This document shows, in pieces, positions 18,234 through 27,273 of a stretch of DNA of 64,000 bases; the stretch's first letter is position 1, and the number at the start of each line of letters is the position of its first letter. The notes under the pieces are model-generated. The model was given only the letters and a program-made list of their open reading frames with translations, did no database searches and was not told the origin of the DNA. The DNA is taken from NCBI GenBank assembly GCA_023023105.1, contig CP083824.1, positions 2,232,001-2,296,000 of the forward strand, given 5' to 3'. This DNA is from Enterobacter ludwigii. GTDB lineage: Bacteria > Pseudomonadota > Gammaproteobacteria > Enterobacterales > Enterobacteriaceae. The translations under genes and the position numbers were made by a program.

Positions 18234-19106
18234 ATGTCTCACGCTTACGATACCTTTGAAACGCTGCGCCAACAGAATGCAGTCCTGCGGGAAACCGTCT
18301 CGCTGAACTCGGGTATTCAGCTGGCAGCGTGGTACAACAAGCACGATACGATAACGGTAAAAAGCAATCATCATACCCTTAGCCTGTACGTGGCTGACGG
18401 TTACGAAAGTTATCAAAAAACGCCGGGCGGCTGGAAAAATGGCGGTGGTCCGGATCGTTTCTGTTTGATGCCCAAAGAGAGCGAATCAACGTGGGATATC
18501 CGGGATGACCTGTCGTTTGTGCATCTCTACTGCACCGATGAACATCTGCGCGACGTGGGAGAAAAAATCTGGGACAAGCGGCCACTTTCGCTGACCCTGG
18601 ACGAGCATATTTTCGGCAGTGACCCGAAGATAACCGCGTTGTACCGTCAGTTTTTACTTGGCTGCGACTGGCAGCAGCACGCTAACCAGCTCACCCTGAG
18701 CACGGCCTCTACGCTGCTGTTAACCCATCTGCTGCAAAACTACTCGAACGTTCAGTGGAAGCTGCCTGTCGTCACGGGCGGGTTATCCCCGTTCGTGTTG
18801 CGTAACGTGCTGGCCTTTATCGAAGAGAACCTGGGGCAGCCCCTGATGCTGGCAGAACTGGCTGCACAGGCCTCTCTCAGCGAATACCATTTTGCCCGCA
18901 TGTTCCGCCAGTCGACGGGCCTGGCGCCGCATCAGTACGTGATGCAGCGCAGAATGGAAAAGGCGAAAGCGCTGGTACAACACACGGCGACGCCGCTGAC
19001 GGACATCGCGCTTGCCTGTGGATTTAACTCCGCCAGCCACTTCAGTAACCGCTTTCGCAGCGTGACGGGAATGACGCCTTCTCAGCTACGCGCGGCGAGT
19101 GCGTGA
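18234..19106 (+). CDS. AraC-family transcriptional regulator
   Basis: A 290-residue regulator with an N-terminal cupin-like sensing domain and a C-terminal pair of helix-turn-helices (roughly residues 185-285; LAELAAQASLSEYHFARMF and ALACGFNSASHFSNRFRS are the two recognition regions). It is divergent from the DMT transporter, its likely target, with an unknown ligand. Its last 21 bases overlap the end of convergent ydcO. Confidence 0.87.
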   Translation: MSHAYDTFETLRQQNAVLRETVSLNSGIQLAAWYNKHDTITVKSNHHTLSLYVADGYESYQKTPGGWKNGGGPDRFCLMPKESESTWDIRDDLSFVHLYCTDEHLRDVGEKIWDKRPLSLTLDEHIFGSDPKITALYRQFLLGCDWQQHANQLTLSTASTLLLTHLLQNYSNVQWKLPVVTGGLSPFVLRNVLAFIEENLGQPLMLAELAAQASLSEYHFARMFRQSTGLAPHQYVMQRRMEKAKALVQHTATPLTDIALACGFNSASHFSNRFRSVTGMTPSQLRAASA

Positions 19107-20255
19107 TAACAGGGCATAGCACACACCGCCCAGAACCAGTCCCCAGAATGCCGAACCAATGCCCAGGAGCGTCACACCGCTCGCGGTCATCAGGAATGTG
19201 ACTATCGCTGCGTCACGTTCCGCTTCGTGATTCAGCGCCTGATACAGACTTCCGCTGATGGTGCCGAGTAACGCCAGACCCGCCAGCGTCTGGATCCAAC
19301 TGAGCGGTAGCGCCGTCATGATTGCAGTAATAGAACCACCGAAAATACCGGCTAACAGATAAAATCCCCCGGCCGCGATGGCTGCCAGCCAGCGTTTACC
19401 TGCATCCGGGTGCGCATCCGGGCTCTGACAAATGGCGGCGGTAATCGCCGCGATACAGATGGAAAAGACGCCAAAGGGCGAAAACAGCAGTGCCAGCCCG
19501 CCCGTAAAGATGATGAGCGGCGAAACCGCCAGCGGGTAGCCGGAGGCTTTCATCGTGGCGAATCCCGGGGCATTTTGAGAGGCCATGGTCACCAGGAAGA
19601 AAGGGATACCCACGCTCACCAGGCTGGTGAAGGTGAAGGATGGCGCAATAAACTCCGGCATAACAAGGGAAAGGGTGAATTTATCCGTGACAACGTCACC
19701 ACTTACCCAGGCCACGATGCCGCCTGCCAGAAGCGTAACCACAATGGCATAGCGGGGGGCCAGCGCTTTTGCCATTAGCCACGCGGCAATCATGCTGCCG
19801 CACAGCAGAAAGTGCCCCTCCAGATGGGCAAACGCATGCAGCCCAAACTGCAAAAGCACCCCTGCCAGCATGGCAGCGGCAAGCGAATGGGGGATCAACT
19901 TCATCAACCTGGCGAATAACCCGGTGATGCCGCAGAGTAAAATGATCGCATTGGCAAAGATGAATACGCCGATCGTTTCAGCCAGCGTGACACCGTGCAG
20001 GCTGGTCGCGAGCAGCGCTGCACCGGGTGTTGACCAGGCGGTGAGTACCGGCGCTTTATACCACCATGAAAGCGCCAGCGTGCTGACTCCCATCCCAATC
20101 CCGAGTGCCGTCATCCAGCCCGCAATCTGTTGCGCATTTGCGCCGGCTGCCGCTGCGGCTTGCCAGATGATGGCAGCAGAACTGGCGTAGCCGACCAGGA
20201 CGGCGACAAAACCCGCCAGAACGGCTGGAACAAGGTGTGTTGAAGAAGCGCGCAT
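19086..20255 (-). CDS. ydcO: BenE-family inner-membrane transporter YdcO
   Basis: A 389-residue, roughly 11-12-helix membrane protein, orthologous to E. coli YdcO (391 residues) and related to the benzoate/proton symporter BenE. Conserved parts include VGYASSAAIIWQAA, TAWSTPGAALL and FLVTMASQNAPG. The real substrate of YdcO is not established. I start it at the ATG at 20255 because the family N-terminus is there. It is divergent from sutR, with a palindrome between them, as in E. coli. Confidence 0.92.
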   Translation of the reverse strand: MRASSTHLVPAVLAGFVAVLVGYASSAAIIWQAAAAAGANAQQIAGWMTALGIGMGVSTLALSWWYKAPVLTAWSTPGAALLATSLHGVTLAETIGVFIFANAIILLCGITGLFARLMKLIPHSLAAAMLAGVLLQFGLHAFAHLEGHFLLCGSMIAAWLMAKALAPRYAIVVTLLAGGIVAWVSGDVVTDKFTLSLVMPEFIAPSFTFTSLVSVGIPFFLVTMASQNAPGFATMKASGYPLAVSPLIIFTGGLALLFSPFGVFSICIAAITAAICQSPDAHPDAGKRWLAAIAAGGFYLLAGIFGGSITAIMTALPLSWIQTLAGLALLGTISGSLYQALNHEAERDAAIVTFLMTASGVTLLGIGSAFWGLVLGGVCYALLSRTRRA

Positions 20256-20298
20256 GAAAACTCCGCTGTGCGTTATAACGTCCGGGGTAAGGTAGCAC

Positions 20299-20316
20299 TG
20301 TGCGCTATAGCGTACA
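20299..20316. promoter_or_regulatory. Near-perfect 18-base palindrome, candidate SutR operator
   Basis: TGTGCGCTATAGCGTACA has one mismatched symmetric pair. It lies between the divergent ydcO and sutR genes, 32 bases before the sutR start, where an autoregulating XRE-type repressor would bind. The assignment to SutR is inferred. Confidence 0.5.
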
Positions 20317-20347
20317 AGTGGTATGCTGATCATGACCAGGAGGGCAC

Positions 20348-20875
20348 ATGGACATCACACAACATCTTGCAACCACACTGAAAACACTGCGCCAGGATCG
20401 CGGCTGGAGTTTGTCGAAGCTGGCAGAAGATACGGGGGTTTCAAAAGCGATGCTCGGGCAAATCGAGCGCAATGAATCCAGCCCGACGGTATCAACACTG
20501 TGGAAAATCGCCACCGGGCTGAACGTACCGTTTTCCACCTTTATCACCCCAGAGGCGGACAAGCAGGCTGTTTTTGACCCGCAGCAGCAGGCCATGGTGG
20601 TAAAACCGCTGTTCCCGTGGGATGAGACGCTGAAGTTTGATCATTTCTCCATTACTCTGGCACCCGGCGCGCTAAGCGAGTCAACGCCCCATGAAACGGG
20701 GGTGATTGAGCATGTGGTGGTGATAAGCGGCGAGCTGGAGATGCAACTGGAGGGTGAGTGGCAGACAATTCCTGCCGATTCAGGCATCCGTTTTGCCGGG
20801 GACAAACCGCACGCGTACCGTAACAGCAGCGACCGGACGGTGCATTTTCACTCCCTAATCCATTATCCCCGCTGA
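20348..20875 (+). CDS. sutR: XRE-cupin transcriptional regulator SutR
   Basis: A 175-residue regulator with an N-terminal XRE/lambda-repressor-like helix-turn-helix (about residues 8-65, LSKLAEDTGVSKAMLGQIER) and a C-terminal cupin domain (VVISGELEMQLEGEW, GDKPHAY). It is orthologous to E. coli YdcN, renamed SutR for its reported role in sulfur utilisation. It is divergent from ydcO and probably controls it and itself through the palindrome upstream. AGGAGGG precedes the start. Confidence 0.9.
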   Translation: MDITQHLATTLKTLRQDRGWSLSKLAEDTGVSKAMLGQIERNESSPTVSTLWKIATGLNVPFSTFITPEADKQAVFDPQQQAMVVKPLFPWDETLKFDHFSITLAPGALSESTPHETGVIEHVVVISGELEMQLEGEWQTIPADSGIRFAGDKPHAYRNSSDRTVHFHSLIHYPR

Positions 20876-20955
20876 CGCTACGCAAAACTGTTTCGCTGTC
20901 GCATACTTCTGACTACAATAGCCGCCATTTTGACCATAACGGATAACGACGAAGT

Positions 20956-22920
20956 ATGCGCCTGCAATCCCATCATCTTGAACTTTTAAGCCCGGCCCGC
21001 GACGCCGCCATTGCCCGTGAAGCGATCCTTCACGGTGCAGATGCCGTCTACATTGGCGGTCCTGGCTTTGGTGCCCGCCATAACGCCAGCAACAGTCTGC
21101 AGGATATTGCTGAACTGGTACCGTTCGCCCACCGTTTCGGGGCGAAAGTGTTCGTGACCCTGAACACCATTCTTCATGATGATGAGCTGGAACCTGCGCA
21201 ACGTCTGATCACCGATCTCTACCAGACCGGGGTCGATGCCCTGATCGTTCAGGATATGGGCGTTCTTGAGCTGGATATCCCACCTATTGAACTGCACGCC
21301 AGCACCCAGTGCGATATCCGCACCGTTGAGAAAGCCAAATTCCTCTCCGACGTCGGTTTTTCGCAGATCGTTCTGGCGCGTGAACTGAACCTGAACCAGA
21401 TCCGTGATATCCACCAGGCGACAGACGCGACGATTGAGTTCTTTATCCACGGCGCGTTGTGCGTGGCTTATTCCGGCCAGTGCAATATTTCTCACGCCCA
21501 GACCGGGCGCAGCGCTAACCGCGGCGATTGCTCTCAGGCTTGTCGCCTGCCGTATACCCTGAAAGACGATCAGGGTCGCGTCGTGGCGTTTGAAAAGCAC
21601 CTGCTTTCCATGAAGGATAACGATCAGACCGCCAACCTCGGCGCGCTGATTGATGCAGGCGTGCGCTCCTTCAAGATTGAAGGGCGGTATAAAGATATGA
21701 GCTACGTGAAGAACATCACCGCGCACTATCGCCAGATGCTGGATGCCATTATTGAAGATCGTGGTGACCTGGCACGCGCGTCAGCCGGTCGTACCGAACA
21801 TTTCTTTATTCCGTCGACCGATAAAACCTTCCATCGTGGCAGTACCGACTATTTCGTGAACGCCCGTAAAGGTGACATCGGCGCGTTTGATTCGCCGAAA
21901 TTTATCGGCTTGCCGGTCGGTGAAGTTCTGAAAGTGGCGAAGGATCATCTGGACGTGGAGGTCACGGAGCCGCTGGCGAACGGCGATGGCCTGAACGTGA
22001 TGATTAAGCGTGAAGTCGTAGGCTTCCGTGCCAATACGGTTGAAAAAACCGGAGAAAATCGCTATCGCGTGTGGCCGAATGAAATGCCTGCCGATCTCTA
22101 CAAAGCGCGACCGAACGCGGCGCTAAACCGTAACCTGGATCATAACTGGCAGCAGGCGCTGCTGAAAACCTCCAGCGAGCGTCGCATCGCGGTGGATATT
22201 GAACTGGGAGGCTGGGAAGAGCAGCTGATTTTGACCATGACCTGCGAAGATGGCATCAGCGTGACGCATACGCTTGATGGCCAATTTGAGGTCGCCAACA
22301 ATGCGGAAAAAGCGCTAAACAACCTGAAAGAAGGTGTGGCGAAGCTGGGGCAGACGATTTACTACGCGCGTAATATTGAGGTGAATCTGTCGGACGCACT
22401 GTTCGTGCCGAACAGCCTGCTTAACCAGTTCCGTCGGGAAACCTCGGAGATGCTGGATGCGGCTCGTCTGGCTCACTATCCGCGCGGTAGCCGTAAAGCT
22501 GAAGCTGTTCCAGCGCCCGTTTACCCGGATACGCATTTGTCGTTCCTGGCTAACGTCTACAACCATAAAGCACGTGAATTTTATCATCGTCACGGCGTGC
22601 AGCTGATCGACGCGGCCTATGAAGCACATGAAGAGAAGGGGGATGTGCCGGTGATGATCACCAAGCACTGTCTCCGTTTTGCGTTTAACCTGTGTCCTAA
22701 GCAGGCGAAAGGGAACATCAAGAGCTGGAAGGCCACACCTATGCAACTGGTGAATGGTGACGAAGTGCTTACCCTGAAATTTGACTGCCGTCCTTGCGAA
22801 ATGCATGTAATTGGTAAGATGAAAAACCATATTTTCAAAATGCCAGCGCCGGGGAGTGTCGTAGCCTCAGTAAGCCCGGACGAACTTATGAAAACCCTGC
22901 CTAAACGCAAAGGTAATTAA
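20956..22920 (+). CDS. rlhA: 23S rRNA 5-hydroxycytidine C2501 synthase
   Basis: A 654-residue U32-family protein orthologous to RlhA (YdcP), which is needed to hydroxylate C2501 of 23S rRNA. The U32 domain occupies the N-terminal half (HGADAVYIGGPGFGARHNA, FIHGALCVAYSGQC), with the conserved cysteines in SGQCNIS and GDCSQACRLP that may hold an iron-sulfur cluster; a further CRPC lies near the end. Length matches the E. coli protein. Its stop codon overlaps the convergent yncJ stop. Confidence 0.94.
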   Translation: MRLQSHHLELLSPARDAAIAREAILHGADAVYIGGPGFGARHNASNSLQDIAELVPFAHRFGAKVFVTLNTILHDDELEPAQRLITDLYQTGVDALIVQDMGVLELDIPPIELHASTQCDIRTVEKAKFLSDVGFSQIVLARELNLNQIRDIHQATDATIEFFIHGALCVAYSGQCNISHAQTGRSANRGDCSQACRLPYTLKDDQGRVVAFEKHLLSMKDNDQTANLGALIDAGVRSFKIEGRYKDMSYVKNITAHYRQMLDAIIEDRGDLARASAGRTEHFFIPSTDKTFHRGSTDYFVNARKGDIGAFDSPKFIGLPVGEVLKVAKDHLDVEVTEPLANGDGLNVMIKREVVGFRANTVEKTGENRYRVWPNEMPADLYKARPNAALNRNLDHNWQQALLKTSSERRIAVDIELGGWEEQLILTMTCEDGISVTHTLDGQFEVANNAEKALNNLKEGVAKLGQTIYYARNIEVNLSDALFVPNSLLNQFRRETSEMLDAARLAHYPRGSRKAEAVPAPVYPDTHLSFLANVYNHKAREFYHRHGVQLIDAAYEAHEEKGDVPVMITKHCLRFAFNLCPKQAKGNIKSWKATPMQLVNGDEVLTLKFDCRPCEMHVIGKMKNHIFKMPAPGSVVASVSPDELMKTLPKRKGN

Positions 22921-23147
22921 CGAAAGTGTGTATCCGGTTTGCGCGATTTTTGCCACAGGTGGTGTTCGCGCAAACCTTCCGCTGATTCTTCTGCTTCACT
23001 TCGCAACTCATCGCTGTCAGCTTCATGCCGAAGCTGATGCCCAACATTTTTTACCCATAAATACTCATGACCTTTGTGCCCGGCCATCAGCTGGCCTGAA
23101 AACAGAGCGCAAATCAGCATTATGAGTGTTAACCCTTTTTTTATCAT
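22917..23147 (-). CDS. yncJ: Small exported protein YncJ
   Basis: A 76-residue protein that matches E. coli YncJ almost throughout (GHKGHEYLWVKNVGHQLRHE...EESAEGLREH). The N-terminal 22 residues are a cleavable signal peptide ending in LMA, so the mature 54-residue, charged and histidine-containing product is periplasmic. Function is unknown. It converges with rlhA, sharing bases at the stop codons, as part of the conserved backbone. Confidence 0.9.
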   Translation of the reverse strand: MIKKGLTLIMLICALFSGQLMAGHKGHEYLWVKNVGHQLRHEADSDELRSEAEESAEGLREHHLWQKSRKPDTHFR

Positions 23148-23390
23148 GTGTTCACCGCGAAATGACAGAGCAGGAATATCATGCCTGTTATTTCATGGTG
23201 TTATTATTCAAAAGTTCAAATTATCGCAAAGAGAATGTCAAATATTGTCGGAATGAAAGACGGCCAGGAAACATCTTAAAAATCATCTGATATATTGCAA
23301 ACCGCCATTTTTGGTACATAACTGGACAGTTACTTTAAAGATTATTCCTATATAATAGCGAGTCTATGGCTAAGGAATGGGTCCTGATTA

Positions 23391-23753
23391 ATGAAAAAAA
23401 TGATAACGTTTGGGATTGTAGCGGCTGCTGTTGTGGCTGCTGCTGGGTTTCACTACGCTGGTGACAACGAACCGGAATATATTAAGTCCGCACAAACACG
23501 TGTTGGTTCATATTTAACCAGCGATTATGGCCGTGTTGCCTGCAATAGCACCAAAGTGAACGATCAACATTGGGAATTAGACTGCACCAATCAGTTGCGG
23601 GGAAAAACATTTCAGTTTGCCGTGTATCCTTCTGATAAAGCGCCTTATAGCGTCGCGCGTTCGTTTTATCTGGAAGCAATGAATGATGACGCAAAATTGA
23701 GCGCTGAACAGGGGCTGATGCGTTATTTGCAAATCAATATCAAAGCGGGTTAA
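23391..23753 (+). CDS. Hypothetical small exported or membrane-anchored protein
   Basis: A 120-residue protein I do not recognise. The first 22 residues (MKKMITFGIVAAAVVAAAGF) form a signal peptide or membrane anchor, and the remainder is soluble with two cysteines (VACNS, LDCTN) that could form a periplasmic disulfide. TATAAT at 23351-23356 with TTACTT about 15 bases upstream is a plausible promoter. It stands alone between yncJ and a minus-strand gene and is followed by a terminator about 115 bases downstream. Confidence 0.75.
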   Translation: MKKMITFGIVAAAVVAAAGFHYAGDNEPEYIKSAQTRVGSYLTSDYGRVACNSTKVNDQHWELDCTNQLRGKTFQFAVYPSDKAPYSVARSFYLEAMNDDAKLSAEQGLMRYLQINIKAG

Positions 23754-23869
23754 TAGGGCTGTTTACCTCTCGTTAAGATAAAAGGTGTTAGGTTGTAATG
23801 GATCCGCTGCCCGGCCATGGAGTGTCGGGACGTAGAGCATAAAATACAAATCTATCCATGCAAGCATTT

Positions 23870-23897
23870 ACCGCCAGATAATGGCGGTTTTTTTTTA
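23870..23897 (+). terminator. Rho-independent terminator with long T-tract
   Basis: ACCGCCA / TGGCGGT hairpin with a 5-base loop is followed by an uninterrupted run of at least eight T. It lies about 115 bases after the nearest stop codon, leaving a long 3' region. Confidence 0.85.
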
Positions 23898-23923
23898 CAT
23901 GTCGTCATGATGTTTGCCGCGGT

Positions 23924-24460
23924 TTATGATTTCAGCCGATAGTGCGACTGCACCAGACCTGAAGGGAAGCTGTGGCTTGATACCAGTGTCAAATCAATAT
24001 CCTGGTGCAGGCTTCCGAACAAAGACTTTCCTGAACCAAGCAGAACAGGGACGGTCGTGATAACCATATCCGCGACCAGCCCTTCACGCAGGAACGACTG
24101 TATCACCTGTCCGCCATCGAGATAGACGCGATGGACGTTCTGCGCCGCCAGGTCATCGAGCACCTCTGTTGGTGTGCGATGAGAGAACTGTACTTTGCCC
24201 TTCAGGGCCTCCGGCACGGGAGTATTCGCCAGCTGTCGGGAGAGTACCAGCACGGGCCGGTCATAAGGCCATGTGTCAAAGGACAATACCTTCTCATAGC
24301 TCCCTCGTCCCATTACGATCCACTCTTTGTCCGCGATGAACGCTTCATAGCCATGATCTTCTGTCGGGTCATCGCGCTGCAAAAGCCAGTCGATATCGTC
24401 ATTCTCTCGGGCGATATAGCCATCAAGACTGACCGCGATAAAAACGTGTGTGGTGATCAT
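23924..24460 (-). CDS. Dihydrofolate-reductase-like (RibD C-terminal domain) protein
   Basis: A 178-residue protein of the RibD C-terminal/dihydrofolate reductase fold. The opening HVFIAVSLDGYIARENDDIDWL, the middle WIVMGRGSYEKVL and the late VPVLLGSGKSLF are typical of the YyaP/YwjB group of putative NADPH-dependent reductases, whose substrate is unknown. It is unlikely to be the housekeeping FolA. It runs in the same direction as the upstream regulator gene, separated by about 40 bases, so co-transcription is possible. Confidence 0.85.
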   Translation of the reverse strand: MITTHVFIAVSLDGYIARENDDIDWLLQRDDPTEDHGYEAFIADKEWIVMGRGSYEKVLSFDTWPYDRPVLVLSRQLANTPVPEALKGKVQFSHRTPTEVLDDLAAQNVHRVYLDGGQVIQSFLREGLVADMVITTVPVLLGSGKSLFGSLHQDIDLTLVSSHSFPSGLVQSHYRLKS

Positions 24461-24500
24461 CAGGTGCTCCGTATTTCAACACAACCAAAAGAGTGATGCC

Positions 24501-25487
24501 TCAGCGGGCAGTACCTGAACCTGAAAATTGCTTGCGATACTGTGCCGGGGAAAGTGCAAACTGCTGGCGAAAATGATGGCGCAACGTCGATGCCTGACCA
24601 AATCCAGTTTGTTCTGCAATACTGTCGATACTTAAACGGCTGCTTTCAAGATAATCTTTTGCCCGCATCAGGCGTTCATTGATCAACCAACGCGCTGGGG
24701 TCATTCCTGTCGCTGCCTCGAAGCGACGAAGGAAAGTACGCTGGCTCATGCCCACCCGACGCGCCAGCGAATCGACGCTATGAGGCTCGACAAGATGATT
24801 GTGCAGGAAATCAAAAAGCTGGCCCAGGCGCTGGCTTTCCCGCAACTGCGCGACCGGGCGACTCAGCTGTTGCGGTTGTGAGCCATCCCTGTGAGGGGGA
24901 ATGACCAGCCGACGCGCAACGCTATTGGCCGTTTCCATTCCATAATCCCGTCGTACAACGTGCAGGCAAAGATCAATTCCTGCCGCACTGCCTGCGGAGG
25001 TAAGAATATCTCCCTCATCCTGATAGAGCACATCCTCGACCACCTGGATGTCAGGGTAACGGGCTTTAAGCGCGTCAAGATAGCGCCAGTGCGTCGTGGC
25101 TTTACGTCCGTTCAGCAACCCCGATGCCGCCAGCACAAAGACCCCCGAACAGATGGACAGCAACTGGCAGCCTCGCGCGCTGGCCTGGCGTAATGCCTCA
25201 CAAAGTGTGTCCGGGACTGGTGAATCCAGGCCTCTCCAGCCAGGAATCACGATCAGATCGGCAGATTCAAGCAGGCTTAAATCGCCGTCGGTTATTATAC
25301 GGATCCCACCGGTTGCCCGAAGTTCACCGCTATCAATACCCGCCACCGCAAAACGATACCATTCGTCCCCCAGTTCAGGACGCGGCAGACCAAAGATCTC
25401 CACCGCCACGCCAAACTCAAAGGTACACAGACCGTCATACGCCAGTACAACCACCAGCGGCCGCGTTATCTGTCTTAAGTTTGTCAT
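24501..25487 (-). CDS. ftrA: GlxA/FtrA-type AraC-family transcriptional regulator
   Basis: A 328-residue regulator with an N-terminal DJ-1/PfpI (GATase1-like) domain, where ICSGVFVLA contains the nucleophile-elbow cysteine position, and a C-terminal AraC-type double helix-turn-helix (RRVGMSQRTFLRRFEAATG and IAEQTGFGQASTLRHHFR). This layout and sequence fit FtrA. Three in-frame ATGs are possible; I prefer 25487 because the preceding residues (from 25520) lack a ribosome site and family conservation. It is divergent from a rhodanese gene, a common partner. Confidence 0.82.
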   Translation of the reverse strand: MTNLRQITRPLVVVLAYDGLCTFEFGVAVEIFGLPRPELGDEWYRFAVAGIDSGELRATGGIRIITDGDLSLLESADLIVIPGWRGLDSPVPDTLCEALRQASARGCQLLSICSGVFVLAASGLLNGRKATTHWRYLDALKARYPDIQVVEDVLYQDEGDILTSAGSAAGIDLCLHVVRRDYGMETANSVARRLVIPPHRDGSQPQQLSRPVAQLRESQRLGQLFDFLHNHLVEPHSVDSLARRVGMSQRTFLRRFEAATGMTPARWLINERLMRAKDYLESSRLSIDSIAEQTGFGQASTLRHHFRQQFALSPAQYRKQFSGSGTAR

Positions 25488-25581
25488 CTTTTTGCTGTTC
25501 TCTGGCATACGCGCGGGCATTCACGGGCTGAATTTGTGGATAGAGTAGTGTTAACACAAACGCCAAAGATGAGGAAGTATC

Positions 25582-25995
25582 ATGAGTTATGTTACTGAAT
25601 TTCCGGCTGCGGAACCGCAGGAAGCTGTCACCCATTTTCTACGCCGCCTGAGCGTCGAAACCGACTGTGCTGATGTGCATCATGCCATCGTCAACCAGGA
25701 GCAAGATTTTGTGCTGCTGCACGTAGTGGGGAGTCCGGAGCAGTTTGCACGCCGTCATGTGCCTGGTGCTTTGCACCTGCCGCGTAGCCAGATTACTCCT
25801 GAGCGCATGGCGCAATGGCCTGAAGGCACGCTTTTCGTTGTCTACTGCGCAGGGCCGCACTGTAACGGTGCGGACAGAGCGGCGCTCAAGCTGGCACGTC
25901 TCGGGCTGCCGGTCAAAATCATGCTCGGGGGGATCACCGGCTGGGAAGATGAAAAGTTCGCCTTTGCCAGCAGCGAAACCGCTACCGCGCTGTGA
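25582..25995 (+). CDS. Rhodanese-like domain protein
   Basis: A 137-residue single-domain rhodanese, which would carry sulfur as a persulfide in the cytoplasm. The conserved RRHVPGALHLP is followed by the active-site strand VVYC (Cys89) and a second cysteine at 94 in CAGPHCNG, then GGITGWEDE. It starts after GAGGAAGT and is divergent from ftrA, whose product probably controls it. Sulfur donor and acceptor are unknown. Confidence 0.85.
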   Translation: MSYVTEFPAAEPQEAVTHFLRRLSVETDCADVHHAIVNQEQDFVLLHVVGSPEQFARRHVPGALHLPRSQITPERMAQWPEGTLFVVYCAGPHCNGADRAALKLARLGLPVKIMLGGITGWEDEKFAFASSETATAL

Positions 25996-26065
25996 AGATG
26001 AATTTTATTCAACACCCGTGAAATTTTCTCGTTTGCCGGAATATGACAGATATGACATCTTTTTT

Positions 26066-26097
26066 GGACATTTAGACATCCAGAAGTCCAAGTGTTC
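26066..26097 (+). promoter_or_regulatory. Tandem met boxes (MetJ operator)
   Basis: Contiguous 8-mers GGACATTT, AGACATCC, AGAAGTCC and AAGTGTTC follow the MetJ consensus AGACGTCT in exact 8-base register; the middle two match six of eight bases. Another TGACATCT lies at 26053-26060. They sit 55-86 bases before a methionine-synthase-like gene. MetJ with S-adenosylmethionine would repress that gene. Confidence 0.7.
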
Positions 26098-26151
26098 AAA
26101 TAATGAATTATCACTTCTGGCAATTATCGCCGGCAGACTGAGGAGAATTCC

Positions 26152-27255
26152 ATGCAACGACAACACGCCCCGTATCGCGCCGATGTAGTAGGCAGTTTTT
26201 TACGTCCGGACACCATCAAACAGGCCCGCCTGAAATTTGCCAGCGGCGAAATTGATGCCGGAGAACTTCGCGCGGTGGAGGATGAGGCGATCCGCCATGT
26301 TGTCGAGCAGCAGTGCGCATGTGGGCTCCATGTGGTCACCGACGGCGAGTTTCGCCGCGCCTGGTGGCATTTCGATTTCTTCGACGGTCTGCAGGGCGTT
26401 GAGCGTTACGATTCACAGCAGGGTATTCAATTTAACGGGGTACAAACCAAAGCCCATGGCGTGCGCGTCATCGGCAAGCTGGGCTTTGGCGAGCATCCGA
26501 TGCTGGAAGATTTTCGTTATCTGAAAAGCATCAGCGGCAACGCTCAGCCGAAGATGACCATTCCCAGCCCGAGCGTGCTCCATTTCCGCGGAGGCCGTAA
26601 AGACATTGATGCGACGGTTTACCCGGATCTGAATGACTATTTTAACGACCTGGCGACCACCTGGCGTGATGCCATCCGCGCATTCTACGATGCAGGCTGC
26701 CGTTATCTGCAGCTGGATGACACCGTCTGGGCGTATCTCTGTTCTGACGATCAGCGCCGTCAGATCCGCGAACGCGGCGATGATGCCGATGAACTGGCGC
26801 GTATCTATGCCCGCGTGCTAAACAAGGCGCTGGAAGGGAAACCGGACGATCTGACCATCGGGCTGCACGTCTGTCGCGGGAATTTCCGTTCAACCTGGAT
26901 TTCCGAAGGCGGCTACGAGCCGGTGGCGGAAGTGCTGTTTGGCACGGTCAACGTTGATGCCTTCTTCCTTGAGTATGACAACGACCGCAGCGGGGATTTT
27001 GCACCCCTGCGCTTTGTTCGCCCGGGCAAGCAGCAGGTGGTGCTGGGCCTTATCACCACTAAAAACGGCGAACTTGAAAACCCGGAAGGGGTAAAGGCAC
27101 GTCTGGAGGAGGCGGCAAAATACGTGGCGAAAGCGCAAATTTGCCTCAGCCCACAGTGTGGTTTTGCCTCCACGGAAGAGGGCAACACGCTAAGTGAAAA
27201 CCAGCAGTGGGATAAAGTGCGTCTGGTGACGCAGATCGCCAGCGAAGTCTGGTAA
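26152..27255 (+). CDS. Cobalamin-independent methionine synthase C-terminal-domain protein (YxjG-like)
   Basis: A 367-residue protein with the MetE C-terminal (catalytic) barrel alone. Seen motifs are the opening RADVVGSFLRP, YLQLDDTVWAYL, the zinc-site GLHVCRGNFRS (His and Cys) and the late LSPQCGFAS (second Cys), so the zinc ligands of MetE appear present. It lacks the N-terminal half of MetE (over 750 residues), so the methyl donor may differ from polyglutamyl folate. ATG follows GAGGAGAA. The upstream tandem met boxes support a role in methionine formation or salvage. Annotated relatives are often called 5-methyltetrahydropteroyltriglutamate-homocysteine methyltransferase. Confidence 0.85.
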   Translation: MQRQHAPYRADVVGSFLRPDTIKQARLKFASGEIDAGELRAVEDEAIRHVVEQQCACGLHVVTDGEFRRAWWHFDFFDGLQGVERYDSQQGIQFNGVQTKAHGVRVIGKLGFGEHPMLEDFRYLKSISGNAQPKMTIPSPSVLHFRGGRKDIDATVYPDLNDYFNDLATTWRDAIRAFYDAGCRYLQLDDTVWAYLCSDDQRRQIRERGDDADELARIYARVLNKALEGKPDDLTIGLHVCRGNFRSTWISEGGYEPVAEVLFGTVNVDAFFLEYDNDRSGDFAPLRFVRPGKQQVVLGLITTKNGELENPEGVKARLEEAAKYVAKAQICLSPQCGFASTEEGNTLSENQQWDKVRLVTQIASEVW

Positions 27256-27273
27256 ACCCTTCGTTCCCGGCGC

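Noticed and set aside
20986..21726. Minus-strand frame of 246 codons opposite rlhA
   Set aside because: Entirely inside rlhA, with no ribosome site or recognisable domain; a shadow of a conserved gene.
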